From: Sporisorium sorghi
Taxonomy: Eukaryota; Basidiomycota; Ustilaginomycetes; Ustilaginales; Ustilaginaceae
Reading direction: 5' to 3'
NCBI GenBank assembly: GCA_023212695.1
Contig: JALCCG010000021.1
Location: 62,001-126,000 of the forward strand
DNA: 64,000 nucleotides
Part shown: piece by piece, positions 44,401-52,892 of the stretch
How positions within the stretch are numbered: position 1 is the first letter of the stretch
How the letters are laid out: each line of letters opens with the position of its first letter
Program-made: the position numbers and the translations under genes
The notes under the pieces: model-generated
Databases searched by the model: none
What the model saw: the letters and a program-made list of their open reading frames with translations, nothing else
Told to the model about the DNA's origin: nothing

Positions 44401-46586
44401 CGCTGACCGCATTTGCCTTGTGCTGCGACAGCTGGCGGCAGTACGACCCAGCGCTTCTAGGTGCATTTACCGAGAATGCAGGCAAGATCGGGTTGGAGTC
44501 CGGGGATTTATGGCAGGGAAATCTGAGCGTGCTCATTAATTGTGCTTCGCTTCTACAATATAGCCACCAGCTGGGGGATATTTATGAACGGTTAATCTCA
44601 AACTCGGGGGATTTCTTAAGGCAGAATAATCATCTGCATTCGAAGCAGGTTACCGTATTCCTTGCGATTCTCATTCGGCTGACGGGCGTTCGATCACCTG
44701 AGGATCCATTTGATATTACGTACATGGACGAGCCGGAGTTTACCGAATCGGTTCACGGAGACTCCTTTCGGATGGTTGAGGAACTGGTTTGCATTTATCG
44801 ATATTTGACAGGTTATTTATTTGGTGATTACCGGAAAGCGAATGAAGCCTTGATGAGATCGGCGGCTATTCTGGATTCGCGGAAGGAGGCGGGGGATTAT
44901 GTCCTCCAGCATTTCTATGAGTCGCTTGTCTGGGCTCAGCTTTATGATGAGGTCTCCCCGGGTGAACGAGACGAGTACATGGAGAAATTGCGCAAGCGAC
45001 TGAAATCCATGAAGCAACTTGCCCGTCGTTGTCCAAATAACTATCAGCACAAATATTTGCTGATGAAGGCGGAGATGTTTCGTTTACTGCGAAAGAATCG
45101 GCAAGCGGAGGAGTTATATCAGCAATCGATCGAGGCTGCACGTCAATATGGCCATATTCATGACTTGGCGATGGCGGCGGAGAGTTACGGCAAATACGGT
45201 CTGCGTCAAGGCAAACAGCATCTCGCCAAAATCTACATGACGGAGGCTTATGAAGCCTATACGCAGTGGGGAGCATTGGCGAAGGCGGCCGATTTAAAGC
45301 AGAGGCATCATCATCTGCTTCATTTTAAGCGTGAGTCTGGGCTTGAGCGTGTGGATACCCTCTCGATTATGATGTCTGCACAGGCTTTGTCAGGCGAGGT
45401 GGAGATGAGCCGACTGCTGGATTCCTTGATGCGTATCATGCTCCTCAACGCGGGAGCGGAGTACGGGGCGGTTATTTTTGACTATGGAGGCAGATGTACT
45501 ATAGAAGCTTGGGGTACATCAGAGGATATCCATGTCGAGTCTGTTTCTCTCGAGGGCGAATCGGATATCGTGCCTGCTGCCATTGTTGGTTATGCAGCCA
45601 GAACACAGGAGGAGATTGTGCTGCATGATACGATGAATGAAGGGATGTTTGTTCGAAATCCGTATGTCACGAATAAAGGGTTGAAATCGGTCTTATGCCT
45701 GCCGATCATGAATCAGAATAAGCTGATCTGCGTGCTCTACTTGGAGAACAAGCTATCACGAAGCGTATTTACACCACAGCGGCTGGATGTACTGAAGCTG
45801 CTAGGCTCGCAATGCGCCATCTCGATTGCTAATGCTAAGTTATATACCGGAATCCAATATTTGAAGGAGAATCTGGAGCAGCAAGTGGAGGAGAGAACGC
45901 GAAGCCTGGAGCGCTCGATGCGGGAAACATCCGCTGCATTGGCAGAGGCCTCTGTCTATGAGGAGCGGAATCGCATTGCTCAAGAAATCCATGATATTGT
46001 TGGGCACACGCTTACGTCGACGATTCTGCAGATTGAAGCCGGAAAGAGGCTGCTCTATAAGGACATGCAGGGCGGTGTTCAGCGGCTGAATGAGGCACAG
46101 GATCTGGTTCGGCACAGCCTGAATGAAATACGGGGCTCCGTGCACATGTTGAAGGAGGACAAGTATGCAGACCTTGCCAATATGCTCCACGAGCTGATCC
46201 GGGACACGGAGCGAAATACGGGCGTCATCATTCATGCGGCTATCCACGATCTGCCCGAGTGGCTATCCACGGCTTACAAGAAGACGATCTACCATGCGCT
46301 GCAGGAGGGCTTGACTAACGGAATCCGTCATGGGGGAAGCAAGGAATTTCATTTTAGCCTGATGCCTGTGGGAGATAGGCTGGAGTTCAGGCTTCAGGAT
46401 TATGGCATTGGAGCTCGCATGATTGTGATGGGTTTTGGACTGAAAGCGATGAGAGAACGTGTTGAACAACTGGGAGGCAACTTGTCGGTCGATTCCAGAC
46501 CTGGACAGGGTTGTATGCTGCGGATTGATTTGCCTTACCAAATGCAATGGATTGGGGAAAAGGAATGGAAAAAATCACGATTGTAG
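41487..46586 (+). CDS. Giant hybrid sensor: pseudokinase-AAA-GAF-histidine kinase
   Basis: A 1699-residue cytoplasmic sensor kinase. About 1-285: a Ser/Thr protein-kinase fold that has lost its catalytic residues. HRD is replaced by TLNE, the KPxN loop by TPSH, and DFG by DIR. About 300-600: an AAA/predicted ATPase domain, Walker A GAGGVGKT (near 329) and Walker B LVLFLDDLQWAD (near 455). About 620-1290: TPR-like helical repeats. About 1300-1465: GAF domain. About 1490-1690: HisKA_3 with EIHDIVGH (His about 1503) and a HATPase domain (NGIRHG, then GFGLKAMRERVEQLGG). Only the histidine kinase looks able to phosphorylate, probably its partner regulator, whose gene overlaps. ATG 41487 is chosen for the GGGAGTGG site; TATAAT lies at 41421. 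Confidence 0.9.
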   Translation: MFEMPGYQTLDVIRNQGDIQLYRISRYRDGLKLIAKTTRDEYPEPVMVDAFQYEYGILKRLGGRGALEAWGLEMVADRPVLLLMDMAGATLEEVLRTHTPVYELPNLLRMAAAITDCLVHLHREHITLNEVTPSHLMVNPLTYEVKWIDIRMCSTDTGKSPLPVSSRPDAFLPYISPEQTQRTAMTPDYRSDFYSLGVILYEWLSGSLPFEHHDVVDMVYRHLADTPEPLHFRFPFIPQILSEIIQKCMEKMPDERYASAFGIHSDLEECLSQLRVSDKVEPFALGSRDIPERWMTPTQFYGRHAERQILQEALRRAVDGAVEMVVVSGAGGVGKTALITEALDRSASVKCFFVRGNFESNQTAPPYEIWIQVIGKLINQLLTESKLQTEVWKLRILKAVDGYGKLLIERVPELELLIGQQPSVQPLPPVEAQQRFHLIMNRFIQLFLRRDCPLVLFLDDLQWADEASLQYLAYLLEDRGTRHLLIALAYREQDIAIIRDAEDSFLDSIQASNRIHLHPLVLDDVIQLLRDAMRCEGVGIEKLASVLLKKTEGNPFFLKQFLQDLIVNGHVFFDESNRIWSWDSAFIADMNIPDNAVSYLTDRLQELPASTMNVLGYAANVGRQFGLDTLALIMNRSMGELSAELEAAVGLSLIQVVNGAAGRFYTFQHDRIQQAAHALVPEEERADLHWNIGTLLLNRLHGSSSDGGAVFEAVNHLNQAVERLHQPEQRVSMAELNLKAGLQAKESTAYETSLRYMRHATDFLAAEDSWETNYELTFHVFRERAELEYLCAHSQTAHDLFQLLMSKAATDLDRALICVLKMQLEASRDNHAEVIALGRSTLSLLDVGLPSESGSFRLTIQGFRLRRKMKKYSIEAMDHMPPMTDETRKVAISALVHMGNAYFYVNRKGWLASTFAIIDMTLDYGMTPEASIGFMGYALFMYYQLGNDKETFKWGMLAYRLSEPYPQLHVRTLTAFALCCDSWRQYDPALLGAFTENAGKIGLESGDLWQGNLSVLINCASLLQYSHQLGDIYERLISNSGDFLRQNNHLHSKQVTVFLAILIRLTGVRSPEDPFDITYMDEPEFTESVHGDSFRMVEELVCIYRYLTGYLFGDYRKANEALMRSAAILDSRKEAGDYVLQHFYESLVWAQLYDEVSPGERDEYMEKLRKRLKSMKQLARRCPNNYQHKYLLMKAEMFRLLRKNRQAEELYQQSIEAARQYGHIHDLAMAAESYGKYGLRQGKQHLAKIYMTEAYEAYTQWGALAKAADLKQRHHHLLHFKRESGLERVDTLSIMMSAQALSGEVEMSRLLDSLMRIMLLNAGAEYGAVIFDYGGRCTIEAWGTSEDIHVESVSLEGESDIVPAAIVGYAARTQEEIVLHDTMNEGMFVRNPYVTNKGLKSVLCLPIMNQNKLICVLYLENKLSRSVFTPQRLDVLKLLGSQCAISIANAKLYTGIQYLKENLEQQVEERTRSLERSMRETSAALAEASVYEERNRIAQEIHDIVGHTLTSTILQIEAGKRLLYKDMQGGVQRLNEAQDLVRHSLNEIRGSVHMLKEDKYADLANMLHELIRDTERNTGVIIHAAIHDLPEWLSTAYKKTIYHALQEGLTNGIRHGGSKEFHFSLMPVGDRLEFRLQDYGIGARMIVMGFGLKAMRERVEQLGGNLSVDSRPGQGCMLRIDLPYQMQWIGEKEWKKSRL

Positions 46587-47218
46587 TTGCTGACGACCAG
46601 CTGTTAACACGGGAAGGCCTTCGGACGATTCTGGATCTGGAAGATGACATGGAGGTGGTCGGTGCAGCCAAGAACGGAGAAGAAGCTTGCGAAATGGTGG
46701 AGACACTCCGTCCCAGGCTCGTGCTGCTCGATATTCAAATGCCCGTCATGGACGGCATTCAAGCCCTGAAGCACATTAAGCAGAGCCATCCGGATATTTA
46801 TATTCTCATTCTGACTACGTTTATTGAGACGGATTACATTGTAGAAGGAATGGCGCATGGAGCGAACGGTTATATGTTGAAGGATATGGATGCAGATAAA
46901 ATGATTGCCTCGATCCGTGATACGGTCGCGGGCCAGTTTATCCTTCCTGCTCCGGTTGCAGCCAAATTGGCGGCAAGGATGAGCAAAATGACGGAGGGCC
47001 ATCCTGTGATGCGGAGAAACCGGCTGGATCGAATCCGATTGACCGAAAGGGAAGAGGAATTGGCAAGACTGATGGTCCAGGGGCTGAACAACCGGGAAAT
47101 CGCAGATATGCTGCACATCGCCGAAGGTACTGCCCGTAATTATATTAGTAATCTCTACAGCAAATTGGAAGTGGTGGATCGGGCACAGGCGATCGTCCGG
47201 CTGCAAGCGATGTTGTAA
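46565..47218 (+). CDS. NarL/LuxR-family response regulator
   Basis: A 217-residue two-component regulator, partner of the sensor before it; the genes overlap by 22 bases. The receiver domain has the acidic pair ADDQ, the phospho-acceptor Asp in LVLLDIQMPVMDG, Thr in ILTTF and Lys in YMLKD. The C-terminal LuxR-type helix-turn-helix reads LTEREEELARLMVQGLNNRE, then IADMLHIAEGTARNYISNLY. ATG 46565 has a GGGG-rich site; the in-frame ATG at 46547 has none. Targets are unknown; the twin palindromes upstream are candidates (inference). Confidence 0.94.
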   Translation: MEKITIVVADDQLLTREGLRTILDLEDDMEVVGAAKNGEEACEMVETLRPRLVLLDIQMPVMDGIQALKHIKQSHPDIYILILTTFIETDYIVEGMAHGANGYMLKDMDADKMIASIRDTVAGQFILPAPVAAKLAARMSKMTEGHPVMRRNRLDRIRLTEREEELARLMVQGLNNREIADMLHIAEGTARNYISNLYSKLEVVDRAQAIVRLQAML

Positions 47219-47250
47219 TAATCGAGTGGTGATGAATAATGGTAAGTGGT

Positions 47251-47292
47251 AGCCCGATGGACTTTCAATTTGAGAGTGTGTCGGGTTTTTTT
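47251..47292 (+). terminator. Terminator after the response regulator
   Basis: CCCGA (47253-47257) pairs with TCGGG (47281-47285), with a long loop, then seven T. Confidence 0.65.
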
Positions 47293-47535
47293 GGCGATAG
47301 TTTCTTTACTTCATCCGGGAAATGTTAGTAAGTTATCATTCAATATGAAAATTAATTTCATAATAAATTTAGATTGGTCTGAACGCTTGTCATTATTTCT
47401 CGGGAAATAGCGATTGCTGGCGGAATGTCCGAAATATATAGTAGTTTCAGCAGCTTAAAAAGGAGAAACACACGCTTAGCGTATTGGAGCTAAAAGCCTG
47501 GTTTGCTAGTCTTTGTCATGGGTCCGATGAAATGC

Positions 47536-47567
47536 AAGCCGCAGGGAGCCTAGGCTCCCTGCGGCTT
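47536..47567. terminator. Perfect bidirectional stem-loop
   Basis: AAGCCGCAGGGAGCC pairs exactly with GGCTCCCTGCGGCTT, 15 base pairs. It lies 29 bases past the stop of the minus-strand GT2 gene and serves that gene, perhaps both strands. The rest of 47293-47535 shows no gene. Confidence 0.75.
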
Positions 47568-47595
47568 TGGTGATATTCATCCACTATGTACATTG

Positions 47596-48843
47596 CTATT
47601 GATCCACTTCAATCTCGCTCAACTGAAGGGCTCTTGTATGCTTTGTAGGATTCCAGTTGACGTTCTTCATGGTGATGAGTGACCAAAGAAATAGCGGTAC
47701 GTAAGTCAGATTGAAGAAGTACAGGTACACATAGCTTCGGAAAATGCCGACTTTATTCTTCGAATCGAGGAACTGAGCGTATCCTACGTAAATGAATTGG
47801 AACAACAAGGATATCACCCATACTTGCCAAGGAATCAAATGATGAGCATCTAATAAGTCGGTAGCCATAGATATGAACACAAGCAGACTTGTGGTTGCAC
47901 TTAATACAATTTTTCCAGGATTAATCAGGTACATCAAACCATCAAAGGCTTTAAAGTCCAGCCTAGTGACGAATCGCCACATTAATCTATGAGCGTATTT
48001 GAAACAGACATCCCAGTGCCCTCTTGCCCAACGGAGACGTTGAATGCAGGAGGATCTGAAACTCTCCGGCTTCTCATCGTACACGCGTGCAAAATGACAC
48101 CACCGAGCGGGTACGCCTTCAAGCAAGCACTGCATCGTAAACTCAAGATCCTCCGTTAAGGAACGAGCAGTCCAGCCGATCGTTTGGAATAGGGTCGTAT
48201 CTACGCAGAACCCCGTTCCGCCGATGGCATTTCCTAAGCCTAACCGGGACTTGGCAAGCTGCCAGGAGCGGTTCATGAAAATGTAGCTTACGGAGTAGCC
48301 TATGGTCACCCAGTTGTCATTCGGATTCTTGGAATCCAGGTAACATTGTATTAATTTATCCCCGTTCAACAAGTGGTTATTCATTTCCCTTAAATAGTTT
48401 AACGAAACGAGGTTGTCAGCATCAAAGAAAGCGATACCGTCAAACTCATGGATTAACCGATCTCCATACTGCTCAATCGCATATTTGATTCCATATGGTT
48501 TTCCCTTTTGCTCTCCTGGCAGGTATGTATGTTCAATAACGGTTGCACCGAGTTTTCTAGCGATTTCACTTGTTCTATCCTTGCATCCATCAGCAATAAC
48601 ACACACTTCATAGAGATCCCTCGGGTAATCCATGTTGTGAAGATTCTCTACCAGGTGTCCAATTACCGCTTCTTCGTTGTGCGCTGGAACCAAAAGAAGG
48701 AATCGTTTCTCAGGCTCATGTTCTTTCAGTCTCTTCGGTTTGCCGAAGCCAAAGAGACTGATAAGCATCCAATAGGCCCAGAAGAACAGCAGGAGGTACT
48801 GAATTAAGGTTAATCCAACACCAAATACATACTCAAAATTCAT
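47596..48843 (-). CDS. GT2 membrane glycosyltransferase
   Basis: A 415-residue processive-type glycosyltransferase. One N-terminal membrane segment is followed by a GT-A domain with LVPAHNEEAVIGHLVENLHN, the DxD-like FFDADN, the TED motif (SLTEDLEFTM) and QRLRW, then several C-terminal membrane segments. This is the design of hyaluronan/poly-GlcNAc/cellulose synthase-like enzymes. The polymer is unknown and no export or modification gene adjoins it. ATG 48843 with AGGTGGAG six bases upstream is preferred to the GTG four codons earlier. It is related to, but not the same as, the GT2 at 52893. Confidence 0.88.
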   Translation of the reverse strand: MNFEYVFGVGLTLIQYLLLFFWAYWMLISLFGFGKPKRLKEHEPEKRFLLLVPAHNEEAVIGHLVENLHNMDYPRDLYEVCVIADGCKDRTSEIARKLGATVIEHTYLPGEQKGKPYGIKYAIEQYGDRLIHEFDGIAFFDADNLVSLNYLREMNNHLLNGDKLIQCYLDSKNPNDNWVTIGYSVSYIFMNRSWQLAKSRLGLGNAIGGTGFCVDTTLFQTIGWTARSLTEDLEFTMQCLLEGVPARWCHFARVYDEKPESFRSSCIQRLRWARGHWDVCFKYAHRLMWRFVTRLDFKAFDGLMYLINPGKIVLSATTSLLVFISMATDLLDAHHLIPWQVWVISLLFQFIYVGYAQFLDSKNKVGIFRSYVYLYFFNLTYVPLFLWSLITMKNVNWNPTKHTRALQLSEIEVDQ

Positions 48844-48949
48844 GACTTGCTCCACCTTTTTTTACTGGAATTTTCTGATCCCCATCAAGTTGATATCGAT
48901 AATGTCGTTTTCAGAACACTCTCAATTCGTAAACCTGGGGTAAGGGAAT

Positions 48950-48996
48950 AAAAAAAGGCAACCTCGTTCGCCCGCAAGAGGCTAAGAGATTGCCTT
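48950..48996 (-). terminator. Terminator of the NSS transporter gene
   Basis: On the minus strand AAGGCAA pairs with TTGCCTT and an inner CCTC/GAGG stem; seven T follow. It lies ten bases past the stop codon. Confidence 0.88.
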
Positions 48997-49005
48997 GTGG
49001 TCAAC

Positions 49006-50358
49006 TTATTCAAACTTGATAAGACCCGTTGTATGGAGCAGCACCAGAAGTACAAGCACTGGCGCAATATAACGGAGCATGAACAGCCATACCCGGAACC
49101 AGCCAGCCTTCAGACCAGCGGCATCGGCAGCCCTCTTCCAGAAATAACCCGCGAAGATCGTCGTAATTAATCCCCCGACAGGAAGCAGGATATTAGCTGT
49201 GATGAAATCCAGCCAATCAAAGAAGCTTTTGCCGCCTATATTGGTTAGTCCTGGTAAGATGCCGAATGATAGCGCGGAGGGAAGACCAACCAGCATAACC
49301 AACGCACCGATGATCATGACGGATTTGGTCCGTCCCCAACCCCAGCGGTCCATGACGTAAGAGGTAGGCACCTCCAGCAGGGATACAGAGGAGGTCAGTG
49401 CGGCAATAGCTAGAAGGACAAAGAATAACCCTCCGAAAAAAGCACCCAATGGCATGGCCGAGAAGGCAGCCGGCAGTGCAATAAAGACAAGCGAAGGTCC
49501 GGAATCCGGCTCGATACCGAAGGAAGCGGTAGTCGGGAAAATAATGAGACCCGCAATAAACGCATAGATCAGGTCACCTGCACCGATGGCAAGGGTTGCC
49601 GGACCTAGCGATTGCCGCTTATCCACGTAAGCTCCATACGTCAGCAGAATTCCCATACCCAGCGATAGCGAGAAGAAGGCATGTCCTAACGCGACCAGTG
49701 CCGCTTCCGGACTCAGCTTCGAGAAGTCAGGATTCAGGAAGAAGGATACGCCTTCCCCGGCTCCCGGCAAGGTCACCGCCCGAATCATCAACACAACCAG
49801 CAGAATGATCAGGCCAGGGATCAGCACCTTGTTGAATTTCTCAATGCCTCCGGAGATGCCTTTTGCCACGACCCATGCTGTGATTGCAATAGCAACCACC
49901 TGCCATACAATCGGCATGTAGCCCTCCGTAAATGTGCTGAACTGACCACCGAAGTCCGTATTGCTGTACAGGCTGCCGCTAAAGGACATCACTGCGTAAT
50001 GAAGCGTCCAGCCAGCCACGATAACGTAGAAAGTCAGAATGAGAAACGGAGCAATAACCTGGAGCAGTCCCAGACGCCCGAAAGCTTTGGGACCGCCGGC
50101 TTTCACGAAGGAAGTGGCTGCACTTCCCCGTCCGGCTCGTCCGATGGCGAGTTCTGCCAGCAGAACAGGCAAACCAATGACGATGAGACAGATGATGAAG
50201 AGCAGGAAGAAAGCTGCCCCGCCATTTTCGCCCGTAATATAGGGGAACTTCCACATATTACCGAGACCGACAGAGCTCCCGATCGCGGCCAGAATAAAAC
50301 CAGCTGAAGAAAAACGGTCGTTTTTCCCCGTTGCCGGGATGTTTTGCGTAGATTTCAT
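49006..50358 (-). CDS. Neurotransmitter:sodium symporter family transporter
   Basis: A 450-residue, 11-12 segment membrane protein that imports an amino acid or similar solute with Na+. The LeuT-fold first helix reads SAGFILAAIGSSVGLGNMWK followed by FPYITGENGGAAFFLLF, the family signature. The substrate cannot be told. GGGGGA lies seven bases before ATG. It is a single-gene unit with its own terminator. Confidence 0.93.
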   Translation of the reverse strand: MKSTQNIPATGKNDRFSSAGFILAAIGSSVGLGNMWKFPYITGENGGAAFFLLFIICLIVIGLPVLLAELAIGRAGRGSAATSFVKAGGPKAFGRLGLLQVIAPFLILTFYVIVAGWTLHYAVMSFSGSLYSNTDFGGQFSTFTEGYMPIVWQVVAIAITAWVVAKGISGGIEKFNKVLIPGLIILLVVLMIRAVTLPGAGEGVSFFLNPDFSKLSPEAALVALGHAFFSLSLGMGILLTYGAYVDKRQSLGPATLAIGAGDLIYAFIAGLIIFPTTASFGIEPDSGPSLVFIALPAAFSAMPLGAFFGGLFFVLLAIAALTSSVSLLEVPTSYVMDRWGWGRTKSVMIIGALVMLVGLPSALSFGILPGLTNIGGKSFFDWLDFITANILLPVGGLITTIFAGYFWKRAADAAGLKAGWFRVWLFMLRYIAPVLVLLVLLHTTGLIKFE

Positions 50359-50607
50359 AGATGGTCCCCCAGTAGTTTAGAGTTAAGTTCTTCTATTATA
50401 TTGCAAGTTCACCAGAAAGGAATAAGTAATTTTTCCTAAGGGATAAAGGACCTGTTTGTTAGTATGCTGCGAAAACCAAGTTTTCACTACTAACATTAAC
50501 CACGAATGGCAAATGAATAAACCCGAAATATAAAGTTTGAGCCAGCACAGTGCTGTCGATCAAGGAATCGGGCGACTATGAAGTGGGAGTGGGAAAGGGG
50601 GAGAGTA
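50359..50607. other. Intergenic stretch between divergent genes
   Basis: About 250 bases between the NSS gene and the DUF896 promoter. AT-rich; no ORF with a ribosome site, no clear repeat or RNA. It must contain the NSS promoter, which I could not define. Confidence 0.35.
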
Positions 50608-50648
50608 TTGACAAATACCTTAAAATACTATATCTTTATATTAAGATA
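50608..50648 (+). promoter_or_regulatory. Sigma-A-type promoter with overlapping inverted repeat
   Basis: TTGACA (50608-50613), 17 bases, TATCTT (50631-50636). TATCTT-TATATT-AAGATA forms a 6-base-arm inverted repeat at 50631-50648, covering the -10 and start site, so a repressor could act here. Confidence 0.7.
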
Positions 50649-50686
50649 AAATACGAAATGAATTCAACGGAAAAGAGGCGATATTC

Positions 50687-50914
50687 ATGATTCAAAGCTT
50701 AACCCGGATTAATCAATTGGCCCAAAAACAGCGGGAGGGTACACTCACGTCAGCGGAAAAAGACGAGCAACAGGTCCTGCGCCAAGAATATTTGCTTGAA
50801 ATTCGCGGACAAGTACTCAGCACCTTCTCGGGATTAAGCATCGTGGATCCCGCCGGAAACGATGTAACGCCCGAGAAGCTTCGTGATAAGCAGAAGCAGT
50901 TAAAAGATAATTGA
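50687..50914 (+). CDS. DUF896 (UPF0291, YnzC-like) protein
   Basis: A 75-residue cytoplasmic protein. The N-terminal helical hairpin is typical of the family (LTRINQLAQKQREGTLTSAE then KDEQQVLRQEYLLEIRGQ). Bacillus YnzC is linked to the SOS-regulated yneA region, but no SOS genes are near here. AGAGGCG lies before ATG; a terminator follows about 110 bases downstream. Confidence 0.88.
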   Translation: MIQSLTRINQLAQKQREGTLTSAEKDEQQVLRQEYLLEIRGQVLSTFSGLSIVDPAGNDVTPEKLRDKQKQLKDN

Positions 50915-51024
50915 ACTGCGGCAGCTGGTTTTTTGAAAGAAGGACTACTGGCTGTGAGTTATTAATCCGAAGTGTTATTGCGTACTTTTAGCCCCTTAAA
51001 GACTTTTATATCCTAAGATAACAG

Positions 51025-51058
51025 CTCCCGCAGGTTCACTGAACTTGCGGGAGTTTTT
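51025..51058 (+). terminator. Terminator after the DUF896 gene
   Basis: CTCCCGCA-G-GTTC pairs with GAAC-TT-GCGGGAG, ACT loop, then five T. Confidence 0.85.
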
Positions 51059-51181
51059 GATGTGGCTCCGATATAATACATACAGTATGGGTGTAACCTT
51101 TTGAAAGCCCCGGACATCTAATCATTGAAATCATCCAACATAAATCTGGTTAACGAAGATGCTCTGAAGGGAGGTTATGCT

Positions 51182-51715
51182 TTGGAATTGGAGCAAGATT
51201 CAGAGATTAAACTCGCCAAGAATGGAAATCATGAGGCATTTATTAATCTGATTAAACCGTTAGAATTGCAAATGTACAGCATAGCGAAGGCCATTCTCCG
51301 ACACGATGAGGATTGTGCAGATGCCATGCAGGAAACCATATTGAAAGCTTATAAATCGCTCCCGAGTTTAAGGCAACCGTCCTTCTTCAAAACATGGCTG
51401 TTTCGCATCCTGATCAATGAATGCAACACTATCATCCGAAGAAGAAGCAGCATGATTCCCTTGTTAAACCTGGATGAAGCCCAATATGATACACCGAACC
51501 CGGAGGTTAGGATCGATCTGCGCGAAGCCGTGTACAGACTGGAGGAGGTGTCTCGCACCATCATTATCCTGCATTATTTTCGGGATTTACCTTTACGACA
51601 GATTGCAGAAATGCTCGATTTGAACGAAGGTGCTGTTAAGACGCGTCTTCACCGGGCTCGGGTTACATTATCAGAATGGATTACCAATCATAAAGAAGGG
51701 GAGGTTAACGTATGA
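51182..51715 (+). CDS. ECF-type RNA polymerase sigma factor
   Basis: A 177-residue extracytoplasmic-function sigma factor with region 2 (DCADAMQETILKAYKSLPSL, FKTWLFRILINECN) and region 4 (RTIIILHYFRDLPLRQIAEM, GAVKTRLHRAR). It resembles SigV/SigW-group factors paired with DUF4179 proteins. Start TTG 51182 has AAGGGAGG six bases upstream; the TTG at 51125 has none. It overlaps the anti-sigma gene by four bases. Upstream, TGTAAC at 51092 could be part of an autoregulated promoter. Confidence 0.92.
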   Translation: MELEQDSEIKLAKNGNHEAFINLIKPLELQMYSIAKAILRHDEDCADAMQETILKAYKSLPSLRQPSFFKTWLFRILINECNTIIRRRSSMIPLLNLDEAQYDTPNPEVRIDLREAVYRLEEVSRTIIILHYFRDLPLRQIAEMLDLNEGAVKTRLHRARVTLSEWITNHKEGEVNV

Positions 51716-52794
51716 ACCATGACCTTAATCACGAACTTGAACAGGCGAAGGATGAAGCAGGGGAAGTTCAGCAGTTGCCGGATACGATCCGTATGCGTTT
51801 AGACCATACTTATCGGATTATAGAGAATAGTCCTCCTGTTCGAAAAAAGCGATATTGGACTGGTTTGTTGGTGGCTGTGGCGGCGTCGGGGTTACTGATT
51901 ATCGGATCGGGTTTCATCTCCCCGGTCATGGCCGAAGCTCTAAAAAACATACCGGTTTTAGGTAGCATTTTTCTGAATGACGGGGATGAAGGGTTAAAAA
52001 CAGCTAGCCGACAGGGCATGATAACGGAAGTTCAACAGAGTGTTGCCCATGATGGGATTACGATGAGCATATCAGAATTGATGTATGACGGAAGTCGTAT
52101 TTCAATGGTATTGACCCGGCAGACCATCGATGGCAAGAATGAACTGTTTGGTCAATTAGGCAGTAAGGCCAGTCAGCGAGGGGACGTGAATGGGGTCCGA
52201 TTTTACGTGGATGGGGAGGAACTGGGGAATTACGGTTACAGCATTACGGGAATAGGGGATGGCGCGCCGAATTCGGATATCGTGACCTTGTCGCCAGAGG
52301 GACTGCCCGACGAGTTCACATTAGAGGTCGTTATTCGAGACATCAGCGTATCGGAGCCGTTTAGATTCAGCATTCCGGTCAAAAATAGCGCTGCGGATCG
52401 TGCGGTCCTTAAATCGGAGGAGCCTAAAATACTTGACAATATCCATATGGAGATCAGCAGCTTTAAAATTACCCCTGCCACAATGCAAATGATAGTTAGC
52501 ATCACGGGTAAGCCAGGCCAGGATCTTAAGGAGTTCATTGAATCTGTTCCTGATCAATATAAAGTGGAAGATTTCATAAATATTGATTATGAGGTGATGA
52601 ACGAGAAGGGGGAAATAGCCAAATCCCTTGGTGCCATGGGCAGCGGCTCCGGCAGCCATCTTACATTCACGTTCATGTACGAACCGTTCCCAACCAAACC
52701 GAAATCCATCACGGTCAGACCTTATGTGTATAGTTCAGAGCATAAAAAAACATATATACCTGAACTGGAATTCCACCTGCCTGTTGAAGAATAA
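51712..52794 (+). CDS. DUF4179 membrane anti-sigma-like protein
   Basis: A 360-residue single-pass protein: short cytoplasmic N-terminus (about 1-43), membrane segment (WTGLLVAVAASGLLIIGSGF), then an extracellular DUF4179 domain and a C-terminal beta-domain of DUF5643 type. Such proteins are encoded next to ECF sigma factors and are thought to hold them inactive. The ATGA overlap with the sigma gene supports this pairing. No zinc-binding HxxxCxxC motif is in its cytoplasmic part. The signal it senses is unknown. Confidence 0.85.
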   Translation: MNHDLNHELEQAKDEAGEVQQLPDTIRMRLDHTYRIIENSPPVRKKRYWTGLLVAVAASGLLIIGSGFISPVMAEALKNIPVLGSIFLNDGDEGLKTASRQGMITEVQQSVAHDGITMSISELMYDGSRISMVLTRQTIDGKNELFGQLGSKASQRGDVNGVRFYVDGEELGNYGYSITGIGDGAPNSDIVTLSPEGLPDEFTLEVVIRDISVSEPFRFSIPVKNSAADRAVLKSEEPKILDNIHMEISSFKITPATMQMIVSITGKPGQDLKEFIESVPDQYKVEDFINIDYEVMNEKGEIAKSLGAMGSGSGSHLTFTFMYEPFPTKPKSITVRPYVYSSEHKKTYIPELEFHLPVEE

Positions 52795-52823
52795 ACATGT
52801 CTAATACGGAGTTAAAATGCACG

Positions 52824-52870
52824 AAAAAAAGAGCGAGTCAGGAGGGGAATGCTCCACTAACTCGCTCTTC
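52824..52870. terminator. Bidirectional terminator between convergent genes
   Basis: GAGCGAGT pairs with ACTCGCTC. Seven A precede it (T-run on the minus strand) and TTCTTC follows on the plus strand, so it serves both the anti-sigma gene and the GT2 gene. Confidence 0.85.
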
Positions 52871-52892
52871 TTCATGATCAGCATACGCCTAA

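Noticed and set aside
47341..47412. Short ATG frame after the response regulator
   Set aside because: About 22 codons in AT-rich DNA without a ribosome site.
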